A DNA stretch of 64,000 nt. Origin: Shewanella sp. MTB7 (lineage in GTDB: Bacteria; Pseudomonadota; Gammaproteobacteria; Enterobacterales; Shewanellaceae). The translations under genes were made by a program, and so were the position numbers. The stretch lies in assembly GCF_027571385.1 (NCBI RefSeq), contig NZ_CP085636.1, positions 1,426,001-1,490,000 of the forward strand, in the 5' to 3' direction. A model generated the notes under the pieces. That model was not told the origin of the DNA. It did not search any database and saw nothing but the letters and a program-made list of their open reading frames with translations. Numbering within the stretch: the first letter of the stretch is position 1; each line of letters begins with the position of its first letter. Shown here piece after piece: positions 37,477 through 46,813 of the stretch.

Positions 37477-38070
37477 TTATAAACCTAGAAACGACTTAGA
37501 TTTTACTTTACGGATCTCTTTCTCATCAGACCATTCTATTAAGCCTGTTTCCAGATCCATCAAACGCATGGTCATCTTGTAGTAAACATCTTTAGTGCTA
37601 CCGTCCTGCTTCACGATGCTGGAAAGATTGCCATAAAGCATATACTGAGCGCCAATTTGACGACCAAAACTGATGGCCGTTGATGGGTCAACCATGCCTG
37701 CATTGTTCTGATAATCCAACTGCTTGCGAACCGAATCAACCTTAGTCATATCGATAAAGCGAAATTTGCCGGATCTTAGTAGCTTATTGCTGATTGAATC
37801 GGTAACAGATTCTGTATCGATATGTTCAGAGGTTTTGTTTTTGATCTTGTCGACAAAAATAATGGGACGATCGTTAGCCGTTAATACCATCACAGGAGGG
37901 AAAGTCAGCATACTATCAACCATCTTAGCCGTGATAGCTTGTAGATCGGTAGAACCAAAGTTTTCATTAACGGTTTCCACTTCAGTGGCATCCCCGTATT
38001 GCACTTTAGATTGGCAACCTGCGAGTCCGATAGCGGCTGCTAGTAGAAAAATAAGTTTGAAATGTTTCAT
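37477..38070 (-). CDS. lpoB: LpoB-like penicillin-binding protein activator lipoprotein
   Basis: A 197-residue outer-membrane lipoprotein (MKHFKLIFLLAAAIGLAGC). The domain VMVLTANDRPIIFVDKIKNKTSEHIDTES, then GRQIGAQYMLYGNLSSIVK and MDLETGLIEWSDEKEIRK, fits LpoB, which reaches through peptidoglycan to stimulate PBP1b. ATG 38070 is preferred over ATG 38082, which lacks a ribosome site. It follows a COG3014-type lipoprotein gene with a short gap, the operon partner seen for LpoB in related genera; the small YcfL lipoprotein gene often found between them is absent. Confidence 0.85.
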   Translation of the reverse strand: MKHFKLIFLLAAAIGLAGCQSKVQYGDATEVETVNENFGSTDLQAITAKMVDSMLTFPPVMVLTANDRPIIFVDKIKNKTSEHIDTESVTDSISNKLLRSGKFRFIDMTKVDSVRKQLDYQNNAGMVDPSTAISFGRQIGAQYMLYGNLSSIVKQDGSTKDVYYKMTMRLMDLETGLIEWSDEKEIRKVKSKSFLGL

Positions 38071-38092
38071 AATAAATTCCATTAGACGTTGA

Positions 38093-39460
38093 TTATATGA
38101 TTATTGAATAAAAACGGGTGTAATTACCAGTGTCGATCACCCAAACCAATGTAGTTCTTCCACTTTTTACCTCTATTTCTGCGGTAGAAGATCCGTCGAG
38201 CTGGATTGAATACTCTCCTTGATTAAGGTAAGTACGTACTATTTGAGCTTGCTTGGGTAAAGTTAACCAACTGCGGCGATCTGCCTGCTCTGTGACGACA
38301 TTGAATATCTGCATGGCGATTGAGCCAAAATCGGTTTCATTGTTGCGGGATTTTGATTCGCTACGAACTCTCCTTGCCATCTCAGCTTTAGCATAAGCTC
38401 TGGCAGCTTGACGAACTAAGGCGGCAGGCAGTTCTTCTTTTAATGCCGTAATGGCCAGAGCGTCGATATTGGCTATCGGTGAGGCCGTTAATGTTTTACC
38501 TAGTCCTTTTATTTTCCCGTTGGGAATTGGGCGAGAGTTTAAAGGATAAGTCGCCAGTGAGGCCGTTTGCCAGCTGCCGTTTACACGAAAAGGAACGGTA
38601 AGACTTTGCTTTTCATCTACGAAGCCGCGCTCGATTAGCATGATCACTTCTCCTTGACCTTTTTTCGCTAAGTTAGCCTTACCCCAACGCTTTTCAAATT
38701 CATCAGCCTGAGGCATAGCAAGTTGCTTCGCTAACCTGACGAGATCCTTTTGTAGATAAGGATTATTAGGAGATATTTGTGCTGCTTTACGATAATCGAT
38801 AAAGGCATCATTTGGCTCGCCTAATACCTCGTGGAGCACTCCGGTGATGTAATAACTATAGGCGTTTAAAAATGAACTGGTTACCGTTCCTGCAGCTTGG
38901 CCTAACTTATTTACCTCTGCATCTATGGTACCGTTGGCAATGGCCTGTACCGACGCGTTAGATTTCTGATATTTGGCTTGTTCAGAGCTTTGTAAGTTGT
39001 TGCTACGCCGGACTTCTACCAAGGCACCTTCTTTATCACCACTGAAGAGGTAATTGAGCGCTTGATACTGATGCAACATGATGCGTTCGTAGCCTGGGCC
39101 ACGATAGGGGATCACATTATCATTGATAAATAAACTGCTAGCGGTGGCGCCGAGCTCGGAGGCACTGAGGGTCGCTTGATCGTCAAAGGCTAAATAGTCA
39201 GATACCGCAGCTTGGTAAAATAACTTGCTGGCTTCAAAATCCCCGGCTATTTGGGCGACTCTACCCGCTTCCTGAGCATAAAGTAGGCCATCGGCTCCTG
39301 AAATCTTATCGGTAAGATCGTCAATATCTTTGGTTGGCTCATTAGTATTGATCTGAGCTTTAACTGGGGATATTTGAGAGGGATAATTAATGAAAATACT
39401 GTTAAATGCGCAGCCGGAAAGCAGTAAGCTGAACAGTGGGATGAGTAGCCACTTCTTCAT
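38093..39460 (-). CDS. COG3014-type TPR lipoprotein
   Basis: A 455-residue lipoprotein (MKKWLLIPLFSLLLSGCAFN). The N-terminal half holds TPR-like helices (AGDFEASKLFYQAAVSDYLA, HEVLGEPNDAFIDYRKAAQISPNNPYL). The C-terminal half holds a beta-rich part ending STAEIEVKSGRTTLVWVIDTGNYTRFY. It resembles the uncharacterised COG3014 family that precedes lpoB. The pairing suggests a role in cell-wall synthesis control at the outer membrane, as inference. ATG 39460 starts directly at the signal. Confidence 0.7.
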   Translation of the reverse strand: MKKWLLIPLFSLLLSGCAFNSIFINYPSQISPVKAQINTNEPTKDIDDLTDKISGADGLLYAQEAGRVAQIAGDFEASKLFYQAAVSDYLAFDDQATLSASELGATASSLFINDNVIPYRGPGYERIMLHQYQALNYLFSGDKEGALVEVRRSNNLQSSEQAKYQKSNASVQAIANGTIDAEVNKLGQAAGTVTSSFLNAYSYYITGVLHEVLGEPNDAFIDYRKAAQISPNNPYLQKDLVRLAKQLAMPQADEFEKRWGKANLAKKGQGEVIMLIERGFVDEKQSLTVPFRVNGSWQTASLATYPLNSRPIPNGKIKGLGKTLTASPIANIDALAITALKEELPAALVRQAARAYAKAEMARRVRSESKSRNNETDFGSIAMQIFNVVTEQADRRSWLTLPKQAQIVRTYLNQGEYSIQLDGSSTAEIEVKSGRTTLVWVIDTGNYTRFYSIII

Positions 39461-39645
39461 TGTACAGTCTCGATTGGACTTACTTGCTGCATACTCTTCC
39501 CTATGTTTTGGATTGTATCGAACATCATACCCTTAAACATTCATATTATACACGCAAGCTAAACATCAGATTTAAACACAATAAAGCTGAATAAACACTG
39601 ACTCATTACCTTGCTAGGTTGGCTAAATTGAGTCAGTGAGTTGAA

Positions 39646-39858
39646 TTAATAATGAGGTGGTGGTGCCTCTTCTGACTGAGATGCCATATTGCTCGGCTCT
39701 ACACTCTGAAGCTTACTGATAAGTAAACGCAGTTGTTGCTGTTGAAATGCAAGTAGATCGTTTAATTTGATCATTTGCTGGTCGAGTTCTTCGATGGTGC
39801 TTTCTTGGAAGGCTAGTTTCATCTCAAGATCTTCGACTCTTTGGGCTAATTGTTCCAT
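39646..39858 (-). CDS. slyX: SlyX family coiled-coil protein
   Basis: A 70-residue protein of one coiled coil ([20 protein letters not shown], then [19 protein letters not shown]) with the characteristic Pro-rich end APPPHY. SlyX is often near fkpA in gammaproteobacteria, as here; its function is unknown. Confidence 0.9.
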   Translation of the reverse strand: MEQLAQRVEDLEMKLAFQESTIEELDQQMIKLNDLLAFQQQQLRLLISKLQSVEPSNMASQSEEAPPPHY

Positions 39859-40192
39859 TTTTTCCTCTAATGGACAGATACTGGCTAAATTTTGATTTGG
39901 CCGTTTATGATCTTATTAAGATCCTTGTTTGCGACAGAGTATACAACGGCTGCTTTAATTTGAGCAATATGGGGACTGACTTACGGGTAAAGCAAACGGT
40001 AAAAAGTAACCGAAAGCTATTTTTGATGAACTTGATCCCAAAGTTGTTGTCTGTAGCCTAGTTGAGGTACATTTGATGCCGAAAATGAAACTTCAGTAAT
40101 GTAATTGGAATATCATATTTAACTAGTATAAAGTGGTTCGCCTAAATAGAGTTAGGTTATTGCCACGACAAAAAGATGCTGAGGAAGCTTTA

Positions 40193-40972
40193 ATGAAATC
40201 AATTTACAAAATATCACTGGTTGCGTTGGCCGTAATGGGCCTGTCAGCTTGTAATCAAGATCAAAAAACAACTGAAACTGTTGCTAATGTTGAATTGACA
40301 ACAGAGGCACAGCAACAAGCATACAGCGTTGGGGCATCAATTGGTAAGTATATGTCTGGTCATATCAAAGAGCAGGAAGAGCTTGGCATGCCTGTCGATC
40401 GTAGCCTTATCATCACAGGATTCAGTAATGGCTTAAACGATGAGTTAAAGCTGACTGAAGAGGAGATGCAGACGGTACTACAGAGTCTTGATGAGAAACT
40501 AAATGAGAAACGTCAGACACAAGCAACAGCTTTAGCTGAGAAAGCGTTAGCAGATAGCGCTGCTTTCCTTGAAGCTAATAAGGTTAAAGAAGGCGTCGTG
40601 ACAACAGAATCTGGTCTTCAGTATGAAGTCTTAACTCCTGGAACTGGCGAGATGCCTGTGGCAGAAGATACGGTTGAAGTTCATTACGTAGGTACTCTAA
40701 CTGACGGTACAGAGTTTGATAGCTCAGTTGCTCGTGGTGAGCCAGCTAAGTTCCCGCTCAATCGTGTTATTCCTGGTTGGACTGAAGGTGTACAGTTAAT
40801 GCCTGTTGGTGCCAAGTACAAGTTCGTGATCCCAGCTGAACTTGCTTACGGTGAGAATGATACTGGTACTATTCCTGCAAATTCAACCTTAGTATTTGAA
40901 GTTGAACTTCTCTCTATCGAGAAAGCTGCAGCTCCTACTGCTGAAGCAGCAACAGAAGTACAAGCTCAATAA
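40193..40972 (+). CDS. fkpA: FKBP-type peptidyl-prolyl isomerase, FkpA-like lipoprotein
   Basis: A 259-residue periplasmic protein with a lipoprotein-type signal (MKSIYKISLVALAVMGLSAC), an N-terminal helical dimerisation domain (TEAQQQAYSVGASIGKYM ... NEKRQTQATALAEKALADSA) and a C-terminal FKBP domain (VEVHYVGTLTDGTEFDSS, WTEGVQLMPVGAKYKFVIP, LAYGENDTGTIPANSTLVFE). It is a folding chaperone/isomerase for envelope proteins. ATG 40193 has GAGGAAG upstream; a frame from 40133 would displace the signal. A terminator follows at 40997. Confidence 0.93.
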   Translation: MKSIYKISLVALAVMGLSACNQDQKTTETVANVELTTEAQQQAYSVGASIGKYMSGHIKEQEELGMPVDRSLIITGFSNGLNDELKLTEEEMQTVLQSLDEKLNEKRQTQATALAEKALADSAAFLEANKVKEGVVTTESGLQYEVLTPGTGEMPVAEDTVEVHYVGTLTDGTEFDSSVARGEPAKFPLNRVIPGWTEGVQLMPVGAKYKFVIPAELAYGENDTGTIPANSTLVFEVELLSIEKAAAPTAEAATEVQAQ

Positions 40973-40996
40973 TTTGAATATGTTTTTGTAGCAATT

Positions 40997-41024
40997 AAGG
41001 ACGCTTATTTAAGCGTCCTTTTTT
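40997..41024 (+). terminator. Rho-independent terminator of fkpA
   Basis: Stem AAGGACGCTT / AAGCGTCCTT with six T. Confidence 0.9.
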
Positions 41025-41033
41025 ATGTCTGGA

Positions 41034-41240
41034 ACATTTATGCCGATTTTCCATGGATGGATTAAAATCGGTTTTATGTATACCAATTAATGTTCCTGAC
41101 ATTAATTGGTATTTCCTTCACTGACCCATAGGGACATGGGAAATGTCTTTGAAGTGTATGGAACGCTTAAGACCTTGGAGGTCAGAACATTTATACCAAT
41201 CTCCCATGGGCCCATGATGTTCTATTCATCATTTTGGTAT
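41034..41240. repeat. Hairpins and duplicated motif in the fkpA-yacL gap
   Basis: The 429-base gap has no gene. It holds two perfect hairpins, CCGATTTT/AAAATCGG (41043-41071) and a 13-bp stem TACCAATTAATGT/ACATTAATTGGTA (41081-41111). It also has two related segments of about 27 bases beginning GAACATTTAT (about 41035 and 41187) that share CCATGG. TATACCAAT motifs of the same kind occur at other intergenic positions (about 27100, 32857). Confidence 0.65.
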
Positions 41241-41401
41241 TTTCTATCCATGTAACTTATGGGATAAAAACACTTTGTCTAATATTATTAAAGTTTTATC
41301 CTTATTATCCCTACATGCGAGCACCAGAGCACATTTTTAGTTACCCCTCTTACTTCCCGTTGAGTTAAAATTAATGTAGATATGTTTTAGGGTTAAAATT
41401 T

Positions 41402-41776
41402 ATGGAATATGAATTTCGACGTAATACCTTAACGGGCACGGTTATGGCCAGCTTTAGCATGGACCATGAGGCATTAGGTTTTTGGTTGGTTGAAGAGCTA
41501 GGGGAATGTACCGATAAGTATGCCGAGATATGTCAGGTAGTGGCTCAACTGCAGTCAAATCAGTTGCTGCATTGGCGTATGGTGGGTAAGGCTCTGTCTC
41601 TAGAGTTGGATTCCGAGCAGGCTAGAATTTTTGCCAATGAACTGGAAAATGGCGAAGAGTTTGAACTTGAATATGCCATGTCTCTTTATGACGGCGAATC
41701 AGAAGCTTATTGTGGTTTAGAGGATTTTCAGTCTGCGCTTGATAGTTGGCATACCTTCTTAAATGAAACCCACTAG
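41402..41776 (+). CDS. yacL: YacL family (UPF0231) protein
   Basis: A 124-residue acidic soluble protein with the family start MEYEFRRNTLTGTVMASFSM and the body QLHWRMVGKAL-like segment (LLHWRMVGKALSLELDSEQA). Function unknown. It shares a bidirectional terminator with the convergent narP gene. Confidence 0.88.
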   Translation: MEYEFRRNTLTGTVMASFSMDHEALGFWLVEELGECTDKYAEICQVVAQLQSNQLLHWRMVGKALSLELDSEQARIFANELENGEEFELEYAMSLYDGESEAYCGLEDFQSALDSWHTFLNETH

Positions 41777-41794
41777 AGTAGCCTTAAGCCAATC

Positions 41795-41835
41795 TAAGTA
41801 AGAAAGCAGAGAGTGACTGCTTTCTTACTTATTTT
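41795..41835. terminator. Bidirectional terminator between yacL and narP
   Basis: Perfect 15-bp stem (TAAGTAAGAAAGCAG / CTGCTTTCTTACTTA, 7-base loop), followed by T on the plus strand. Confidence 0.9.
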
Positions 41836-41846
41836 TAGAATCAAGG

Positions 41847-42476
41847 CTATTGATTCAAATAACGTACAGCCATTTCGGTTCTCGATTTGGCACGACCCTT
41901 TCTAAGTAGATTCTTTACATGAACCTTTACCGTTCCTTCGCTGATGTGTAACAGCTCGGAGATCATGCGGTTACTCTTGCCTTCAGCAACCAGCTCTAAT
42001 ATTTGTAACTCTCTTGGGGTTAAATTGCTGAGCCAGTCTTCTTCATCGACTGCATCTTTGAGCTCATAGAGGTAATCTTCGACAGCGTCGCTGATGACTC
42101 TGTGACCGAGCATGGCACTTTTTAACTTTTCCAGTAGCAGGTCTGGTTCAGTATCTTTTAATAGATAACCGTCAGCGCCTGCACGGATGATACGAATAAC
42201 GTCTTGCTTAGCATCGGACACGGTTAATATGACGATACGAGAAGTGACTCCTTCTTGTCGAAGTGCATTGAGAGTGTCTAAGCCCGTCATGCCCTTCATA
42301 TTGAGGTCTAATAAGATGATATCTGGTTCACTTTCTTCTATGGCTGATAATGCATCTAATCCACTACCCGCTTCTCCAAAAAGGGTAAAGTCAGAGTCTG
42401 AAGTAATTAATTGGCAGATCCCACGACGTAGCAGTGGATGATCATCGACAACGAGAACTGAATATGGTTTACCCAT
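41847..42476 (-). CDS. narP: Nitrate/nitrite response regulator NarP
   Basis: A 209-residue NarL-family regulator: receiver with SVLVVDDHPLLRRGI, phospho-acceptor Asp in IILLDLNMKGM, Lys in YLLKDTEPD, and a C-terminal helix-turn-helix (LTPRELQILELVAEGKSN, SEGTVKVHVKNLLRKG). Next to narQ and near the nrfA promoter it is best read as NarP. The genes run narQ then narP with a 55-base gap. It should bind heptamer sites such as the one at 44376-44391. Confidence 0.9.
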   Translation of the reverse strand: MGKPYSVLVVDDHPLLRRGICQLITSDSDFTLFGEAGSGLDALSAIEESEPDIILLDLNMKGMTGLDTLNALRQEGVTSRIVILTVSDAKQDVIRIIRAGADGYLLKDTEPDLLLEKLKSAMLGHRVISDAVEDYLYELKDAVDEEDWLSNLTPRELQILELVAEGKSNRMISELLHISEGTVKVHVKNLLRKGRAKSRTEMAVRYLNQ

Positions 42477-42531
42477 GTTATGTACCGACTCCTTGAGGTG
42501 TAAGCGTCTTAAACTTGATTCTTTTATACTG

Positions 42532-44232
42532 TTAAGCAGGTTTTTGTTGAGGAGGAAAAGTCAGTGTCACGGAAGTTCCCCCTCTAGCATTGCTGCTAAA
42601 CTCCACTATACCCGATAAGCGGCTCGCACGCTCATGCATAATACCTATTCCAAAGTGTTGATCTCGTTCCCTGATCTTCTCTATTCCGATACCATCATCA
42701 CTGATACTGATTGTTACATGGGTATCTGAGCTTTTATAACAGACAATTTTTATGTGTTTAGCTTGTGCATGCTTGATAGCATTAAGTGTCGCCTCTCGGG
42801 TCAGTTGTAACACGTGTATGTGCTGATGTGCCCCCAGAAGTTGTAATGGTAACTTATAATCCATTGAGATTGAGATTTTAGATTGGCTCCTAAGTTGCTC
42901 TAGCATGACTTCGAGTGCATGGCACAGATTCGGATCACTCATTGTGAGCCTGAACGTTGACAATAGTTCTCTTAATTGCACATAGGCGGTGTTAACTCCT
43001 TCATTTATCTCTGCTATTTGTCCTTCAACTTGGGGGCTTCTACAAGCACTGTCCAATCCTTTAGAAAGCAAATTTACCTGAATTTTTAAAAAAGATAGGA
43101 TCTGACCTAACGAGTCATGTAACTCTCTGGCTATCACGCCTCGCTCTTCCATTAAAGCAAGTTGTTGCTTCTGTTCTCCAGCATTGAATATGACGATAGA
43201 GCGAGCAATCATGATAGCGAAATTGCCAAAAAGTGGGTGATTTGGCGCATCAGAAATAACTTCTAGATAACCCAGTTTGTAATTTTCAAATATTAATGGG
43301 TAATGTATCTGATTTGTGGGTACCTGAGGCCAACCGCGATCAGTTTCAATGACTTGTTTATCTTCTTGGTCTTGAGCGATGACGAGACGCAAAAAAGTAT
43401 GTGGTTCATGCTGACTCAGTTGATTTAAGACTTTTTTGAGTGTAGTAATTTCTAGAATACCTGAGTGCAGTATGACCAGATTGTTATAGAGTAAGGTGAG
43501 TTCATTGTTAGACCGAGTTAAGGCAAGGGTTTTTTCTTCAACCTGGGCTTCAAGATCACTGTAGAGTGCGGAAAGTTCTTTAGCCGTACTCTCTAAGGCG
43601 TGACTTAATGAGGTCAGTTCAACATACTCAGTTTTAGGCATTTGAATATTGAAGTTCCCTTTTGAGATGGTATTGGCTGAGTCCATCATTTTCTTCAATG
43701 GTATTACGACTTTCTTCTTAGTAAAACGAACTGCGAGAAATGCAATAAAAAGCATTAAACCTAAGCCAAAAATTTGGCTTGCAGCTAACAACTTTAATTT
43801 AAAAGCTGCATGTTGCTCCATTTCTAGTACCAGTAGATCTATGGTGGCGACAAAGTCTTTTAATGAGGCTGCATAGCGTCGAGAGTTTTCCTCCAGAATA
43901 TAGAGTTTCATTACCTGCCACTTTTCGATAACAAGTCGATATTGGTCTGCTAATGCATTGGGGCTATACCAGACAATGGATCGCTTTAATGCTCCGGAAT
44001 ATAAGGTGTTTTCAAATTCTTCTATTTTCTTCTCAGCTTCATTGCTGCCGGAATTAGCATAAAACATCAACCGATAACTTTGCATTCGCAGAGACCCTGA
44101 TGCATTGATGGTTCGAGCATCCCCTAAGCTGTAGGACAGGTTGATGATGGCAAAGGTTGCTAAGCCACTTGAAAGTAAAATTAGCGTTAACATTAACCCT
44201 AAAATGGTGGATGTTAGACTACCGTTTTTCAT
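42532..44232 (-). CDS. narQ: Nitrate/nitrite sensor histidine kinase NarQ
   Basis: A 566-residue membrane kinase: helix about 8-32, a periplasmic four-helix sensor with the nitrate-binding P-box (NASGSLRMQSYRL, about 42-54), a second helix (IFGLGLMLFIAFLAVRF), HAMP, a coiled linker with a degenerate GAF-like part, then HisKA_3 with ARELHDSLGQ and HATPase (SDDGIGI, HFGIGIMHERA). ATG 44232 is preferred; GTG 44247 is possible. It is divergent from nrfA and upstream of narP, so a complete nitrate/nitrite response unit is present. Confidence 0.9.
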   Translation of the reverse strand: MKNGSLTSTILGLMLTLILLSSGLATFAIINLSYSLGDARTINASGSLRMQSYRLMFYANSGSNEAEKKIEEFENTLYSGALKRSIVWYSPNALADQYRLVIEKWQVMKLYILEENSRRYAASLKDFVATIDLLVLEMEQHAAFKLKLLAASQIFGLGLMLFIAFLAVRFTKKKVVIPLKKMMDSANTISKGNFNIQMPKTEYVELTSLSHALESTAKELSALYSDLEAQVEEKTLALTRSNNELTLLYNNLVILHSGILEITTLKKVLNQLSQHEPHTFLRLVIAQDQEDKQVIETDRGWPQVPTNQIHYPLIFENYKLGYLEVISDAPNHPLFGNFAIMIARSIVIFNAGEQKQQLALMEERGVIARELHDSLGQILSFLKIQVNLLSKGLDSACRSPQVEGQIAEINEGVNTAYVQLRELLSTFRLTMSDPNLCHALEVMLEQLRSQSKISISMDYKLPLQLLGAHQHIHVLQLTREATLNAIKHAQAKHIKIVCYKSSDTHVTISISDDGIGIEKIRERDQHFGIGIMHERASRLSGIVEFSSNARGGTSVTLTFPPQQKPA

Positions 44233-44324
44233 TATATAAAAACTCACTAAATTAGAATTATTAAGCTGAAAATTGAAACGGCTTAATGGGTTGATTCTTT
44301 ATCTGGTTAACAAAATGGCAAAAG

Positions 44325-44391
44325 TGTGACACATAACACCTTCACACATTGATCTACCGCAAACTTTGCCTTAGATACCTCATAGGTGGTA
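44325..44391. promoter_or_regulatory. narQ-nrfA intergenic control sites (CRP-like, FNR-like, NarP-like)
   Basis: Three sites lie in order toward nrfA: a CRP-like half-match TGTGA-N6-ACACC (44325-44340), an FNR/EtrA-like TTGATctacCGCAA (44349-44362), and a NarP 7-2-7 heptamer pair TACCTCATAGGTGGTA (44376-44391). The NarP-type site is the most convincing; it is 85-100 bases before the nrfA start. The other two are partial matches. Confidence 0.55.
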
Positions 44392-44475
44392 TATGCATTA
44401 TTAAGTTAAAGGGATAACTTTGCCCTTGGAGATATTGCGGTTATTAAGATTACTATAAAGTAACACGGAGATGAG

Positions 44476-45876
44476 ATGGTGAGAATATTATCTAGAAAAT
44501 CCTTTGCACTAAGTGCATTGGTCGCAGCAAGCATGATGGCTTCAAGCGTAATGGCGAGCGATGAAACTGAGCCGCGTAATGAGCAATATAAAGAAAAATT
44601 TTCTAAGCAATACAACAGCTGGCATGATACTTCTAAAAGTGTTGAGATTATCGATGCGCTTGAGCAAGATCCTAACCTCGTTGTTTTGTGGGCAGGTTAT
44701 GGGTTTGCTAAAGATTATAACAAGGCACGTGGCCATATGTATGCGGTTACTGATCTGCGTAATACATTGCGTAGCGGTGCTCCAAAGCAAGACTCTGACG
44801 GACCTATGCCGATGGCATGTTGGTCTTGTAAGAGCCCAGACGTACCTCGTATGATCGAAGAGCAAGGTGAAGACGGTTATTTTTCTGGTAAGTGGTACAA
44901 AGGTGGTGCTGAAATAGTCAACACTATCGGTTGTAGCGATTGTCACGAGAAGGGTAAATCTAAGCTACGTATCTCTCGACCATTCGCAGAGCGTGGTATG
45001 GAAGCAATTGGTACCCCATTTGATAAAGCATCACGTAAAGACAAACAATCTATGGTGTGTGGTCAGTGTCATGTCGAGTACTACTTCGAGAAGGCAGGCG
45101 ATAAGAAAGGTTTTGTGAAGTTCCCATGGGATAAAGGCACTACAGTTGAAGATATGGAAGCATATTACGACGGCATTGAATTCTCAGATTGGACTCACAA
45201 ACTGTCTAAGACACCTATGTTGAAAGCGCAGCACCCAGGTTATGAAACTTGGCAGTTAGGTATGCACGGTAAGAACAACGTAAGTTGTACAGACTGTCAT
45301 ATGCCTAAGGTGAAGAATGCAGAAGGTCGTAAGTTTACCGATCATAAAGTAGGTAACCCCTTCGATCGTTTCGAAGAGACCTGTGGTTCTTGTCATGAGC
45401 AGAGCAAAGAGTTCATGGTTAACCTTGATAATGAGCGCAAAGCTAAGGTTAAAGAGATTCAGCTTAGAGCTGAAGTTCAGCTAGTTAAAGCTCACTTCGA
45501 AGCTGCTGCAGCGTGGGAAGCGGGTGCTACTGAAGCTGAAATGAAGCCGATCCTTACCGATATCCGTCACGGCCAATGGCGTTGGGATTATGCCATCGCC
45601 TCTCATGGTGTTGCATCACACGCGCCAGATGAAGCGCTACGTGTTCTAGCTACTGCGGTAGATAAAGCAGCGGATGCTCGTGTTAAGTTAGCTCAACTTC
45701 TTGCTAAGAAAGGCGTTAAGCAACCGATTTCTTACCCTGATATCTCTACTAAAGCTAAAGCACAAGCCGCTATGGGTATGGATATGAAGAAGATGAATGC
45801 TGACAAGGCTGAGTTCAAGAAAACTGAACTACCTAAGTGGGATGCTGAAGCTAAAAAGCGTGAAGCAACTTACTAA
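44476..45876 (+). CDS. nrfA: Ammonia-forming cytochrome c nitrite reductase
   Basis: A 466-residue periplasmic pentaheme enzyme that reduces nitrite to ammonium with six electrons. Signal peptide to about residue 28 ([17 protein letters not shown]). Hemes: the catalytic CWSCK at 115-119, then CSDCH 153-157, CGQCH 195-199, CTDCH 271-275 and CGSCH 303-307. No nrfBCD genes follow, as in Shewanella, where electrons come from CymA. A strong terminator ends the unit at 45923. Confidence 0.98.
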   Translation: MVRILSRKSFALSALVAASMMASSVMASDETEPRNEQYKEKFSKQYNSWHDTSKSVEIIDALEQDPNLVVLWAGYGFAKDYNKARGHMYAVTDLRNTLRSGAPKQDSDGPMPMACWSCKSPDVPRMIEEQGEDGYFSGKWYKGGAEIVNTIGCSDCHEKGKSKLRISRPFAERGMEAIGTPFDKASRKDKQSMVCGQCHVEYYFEKAGDKKGFVKFPWDKGTTVEDMEAYYDGIEFSDWTHKLSKTPMLKAQHPGYETWQLGMHGKNNVSCTDCHMPKVKNAEGRKFTDHKVGNPFDRFEETCGSCHEQSKEFMVNLDNERKAKVKEIQLRAEVQLVKAHFEAAAAWEAGATEAEMKPILTDIRHGQWRWDYAIASHGVASHAPDEALRVLATAVDKAADARVKLAQLLAKKGVKQPISYPDISTKAKAQAAMGMDMKKMNADKAEFKKTELPKWDAEAKKREATY

Positions 45877-45922
45877 GCCGATAAGCTTGATATAGTGTAA
45901 GTTAGTTATACTTGCATAGAAG

Positions 45923-45948
45923 AAGCCCTCCACACGGAGGGCTTTTTT
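45923..45948 (+). terminator. Rho-independent terminator of nrfA
   Basis: Stem AGCCCTCC / GGAGGGCT with a 5-base loop, then six T. Confidence 0.93.
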
Positions 45949-46049
45949 ATAGCCTTAGAATGAAGGTTGATTACATTTATTGGATGACATAATTATGGTT
46001 GATGCCGTTAAATATCTTCATTTGTGTTTGGTAGCTTTTAGAGTTGAAG

Positions 46050-46330
46050 ACAAAAAATTCCTCACCACGGCGAATATGGCGAAGTCATAAGCTTATGAAC
46101 GAGATACAGGGATTGTAGAGCTGGCTGTTAAACAGGGACGTTATTGTGCTGCGCTTCACGGAGAGCACGGAGAAGAGCTGGAGTTTTTTGTTGTAGGTTT
46201 TCTCCGTGGTCTCTGTGTCCTCCGTGGTGAATCGTTTTTATTTGGATTGTTTAGCTAAAAGACAAAAGCTTGTTCTCACCACGGAGCGCTTCGCTTCACG
46301 GAGTACACGGAGGTAAAGATGGAGGTAAAT
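46050..46330. repeat. Cluster of REP-like CTCCGTG hairpin motifs
   Basis: Several direct and inverted copies of a CTCCGTG / CACGGAG motif: near 46063 (CACCACGGCG), 46156 (CTTCACGGAGAGCACGGAG), 46200 (TTCTCCGTGGTCTCTG, then TCCTCCGTGGTGAA) and 46277 (CACCACGGAGCGCTTCGC, then CACGGAGTACACGGAGG). Opposed copies can pair as hairpins. The same motif occurs at about 8137, 8270 and 14216. The 937-base gap after nrfA has no gene apart from these repeats and the structured repeat that follows. Confidence 0.75.
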
Positions 46331-46424
46331 CTACGTTGAGCAGGGTTACATTTTTTGATTTAACTTTTGGCTGAGCCGGTATTGGGTAGTGTGTTTATAA
46401 TTTTCTGCTTAATTGTTATCTATC

Positions 46425-46565
46425 GCCTAGCCGGCGAGGCATGTGCAGATACTTCTGTGACACGCTGTGAATACTTCCATGTAAGCTCGACGACAGCGTC
46501 CTTGCTGTCAACGGCCACAGCAGTACCTACACCCGTTCATCTATCTCTTCGATTTGGCTTTACTT
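46425..46565 (-). repeat. Dispersed structured repeat, inverted copy
   Basis: On the minus strand it reads AAATCGAAGAGATAG, then GACAGC-aaggac-GCTGTC, CGTCGAGC, GAAGTATTCACAG and CACAGAAGTATCTGCACA, matching the copies at 9494, 52971 and 53249. A short plus-strand frame across it is a by-product of the repeat. Confidence 0.65.
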
Positions 46566-46813
46566 GGTAGAGTTTCGTAACTCATTTCTGCCCCAAACCT
46601 TGTTGGCGGTAGAGATTTAGCTATCTTATGTTACGCAGATATTGCCTTATATTATCTCATCTATTACGCTCTAAATGTTAATTAGCTACGACCCCTTTGT
46701 TTCAAAGCTAAACTCGCACCCATGCGAACTTCACGCAATTTGAAACTCTATACTTCGGCCACTTCCAACGGGGGAGTCTTGTAACCTGCAGCGGCATTTG
46801 GCTTATCGTCATT

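Noticed and set aside
46367..46570. 67-codon open frame
   Set aside because: It covers an inverted copy of the dispersed repeat and has no supported start.
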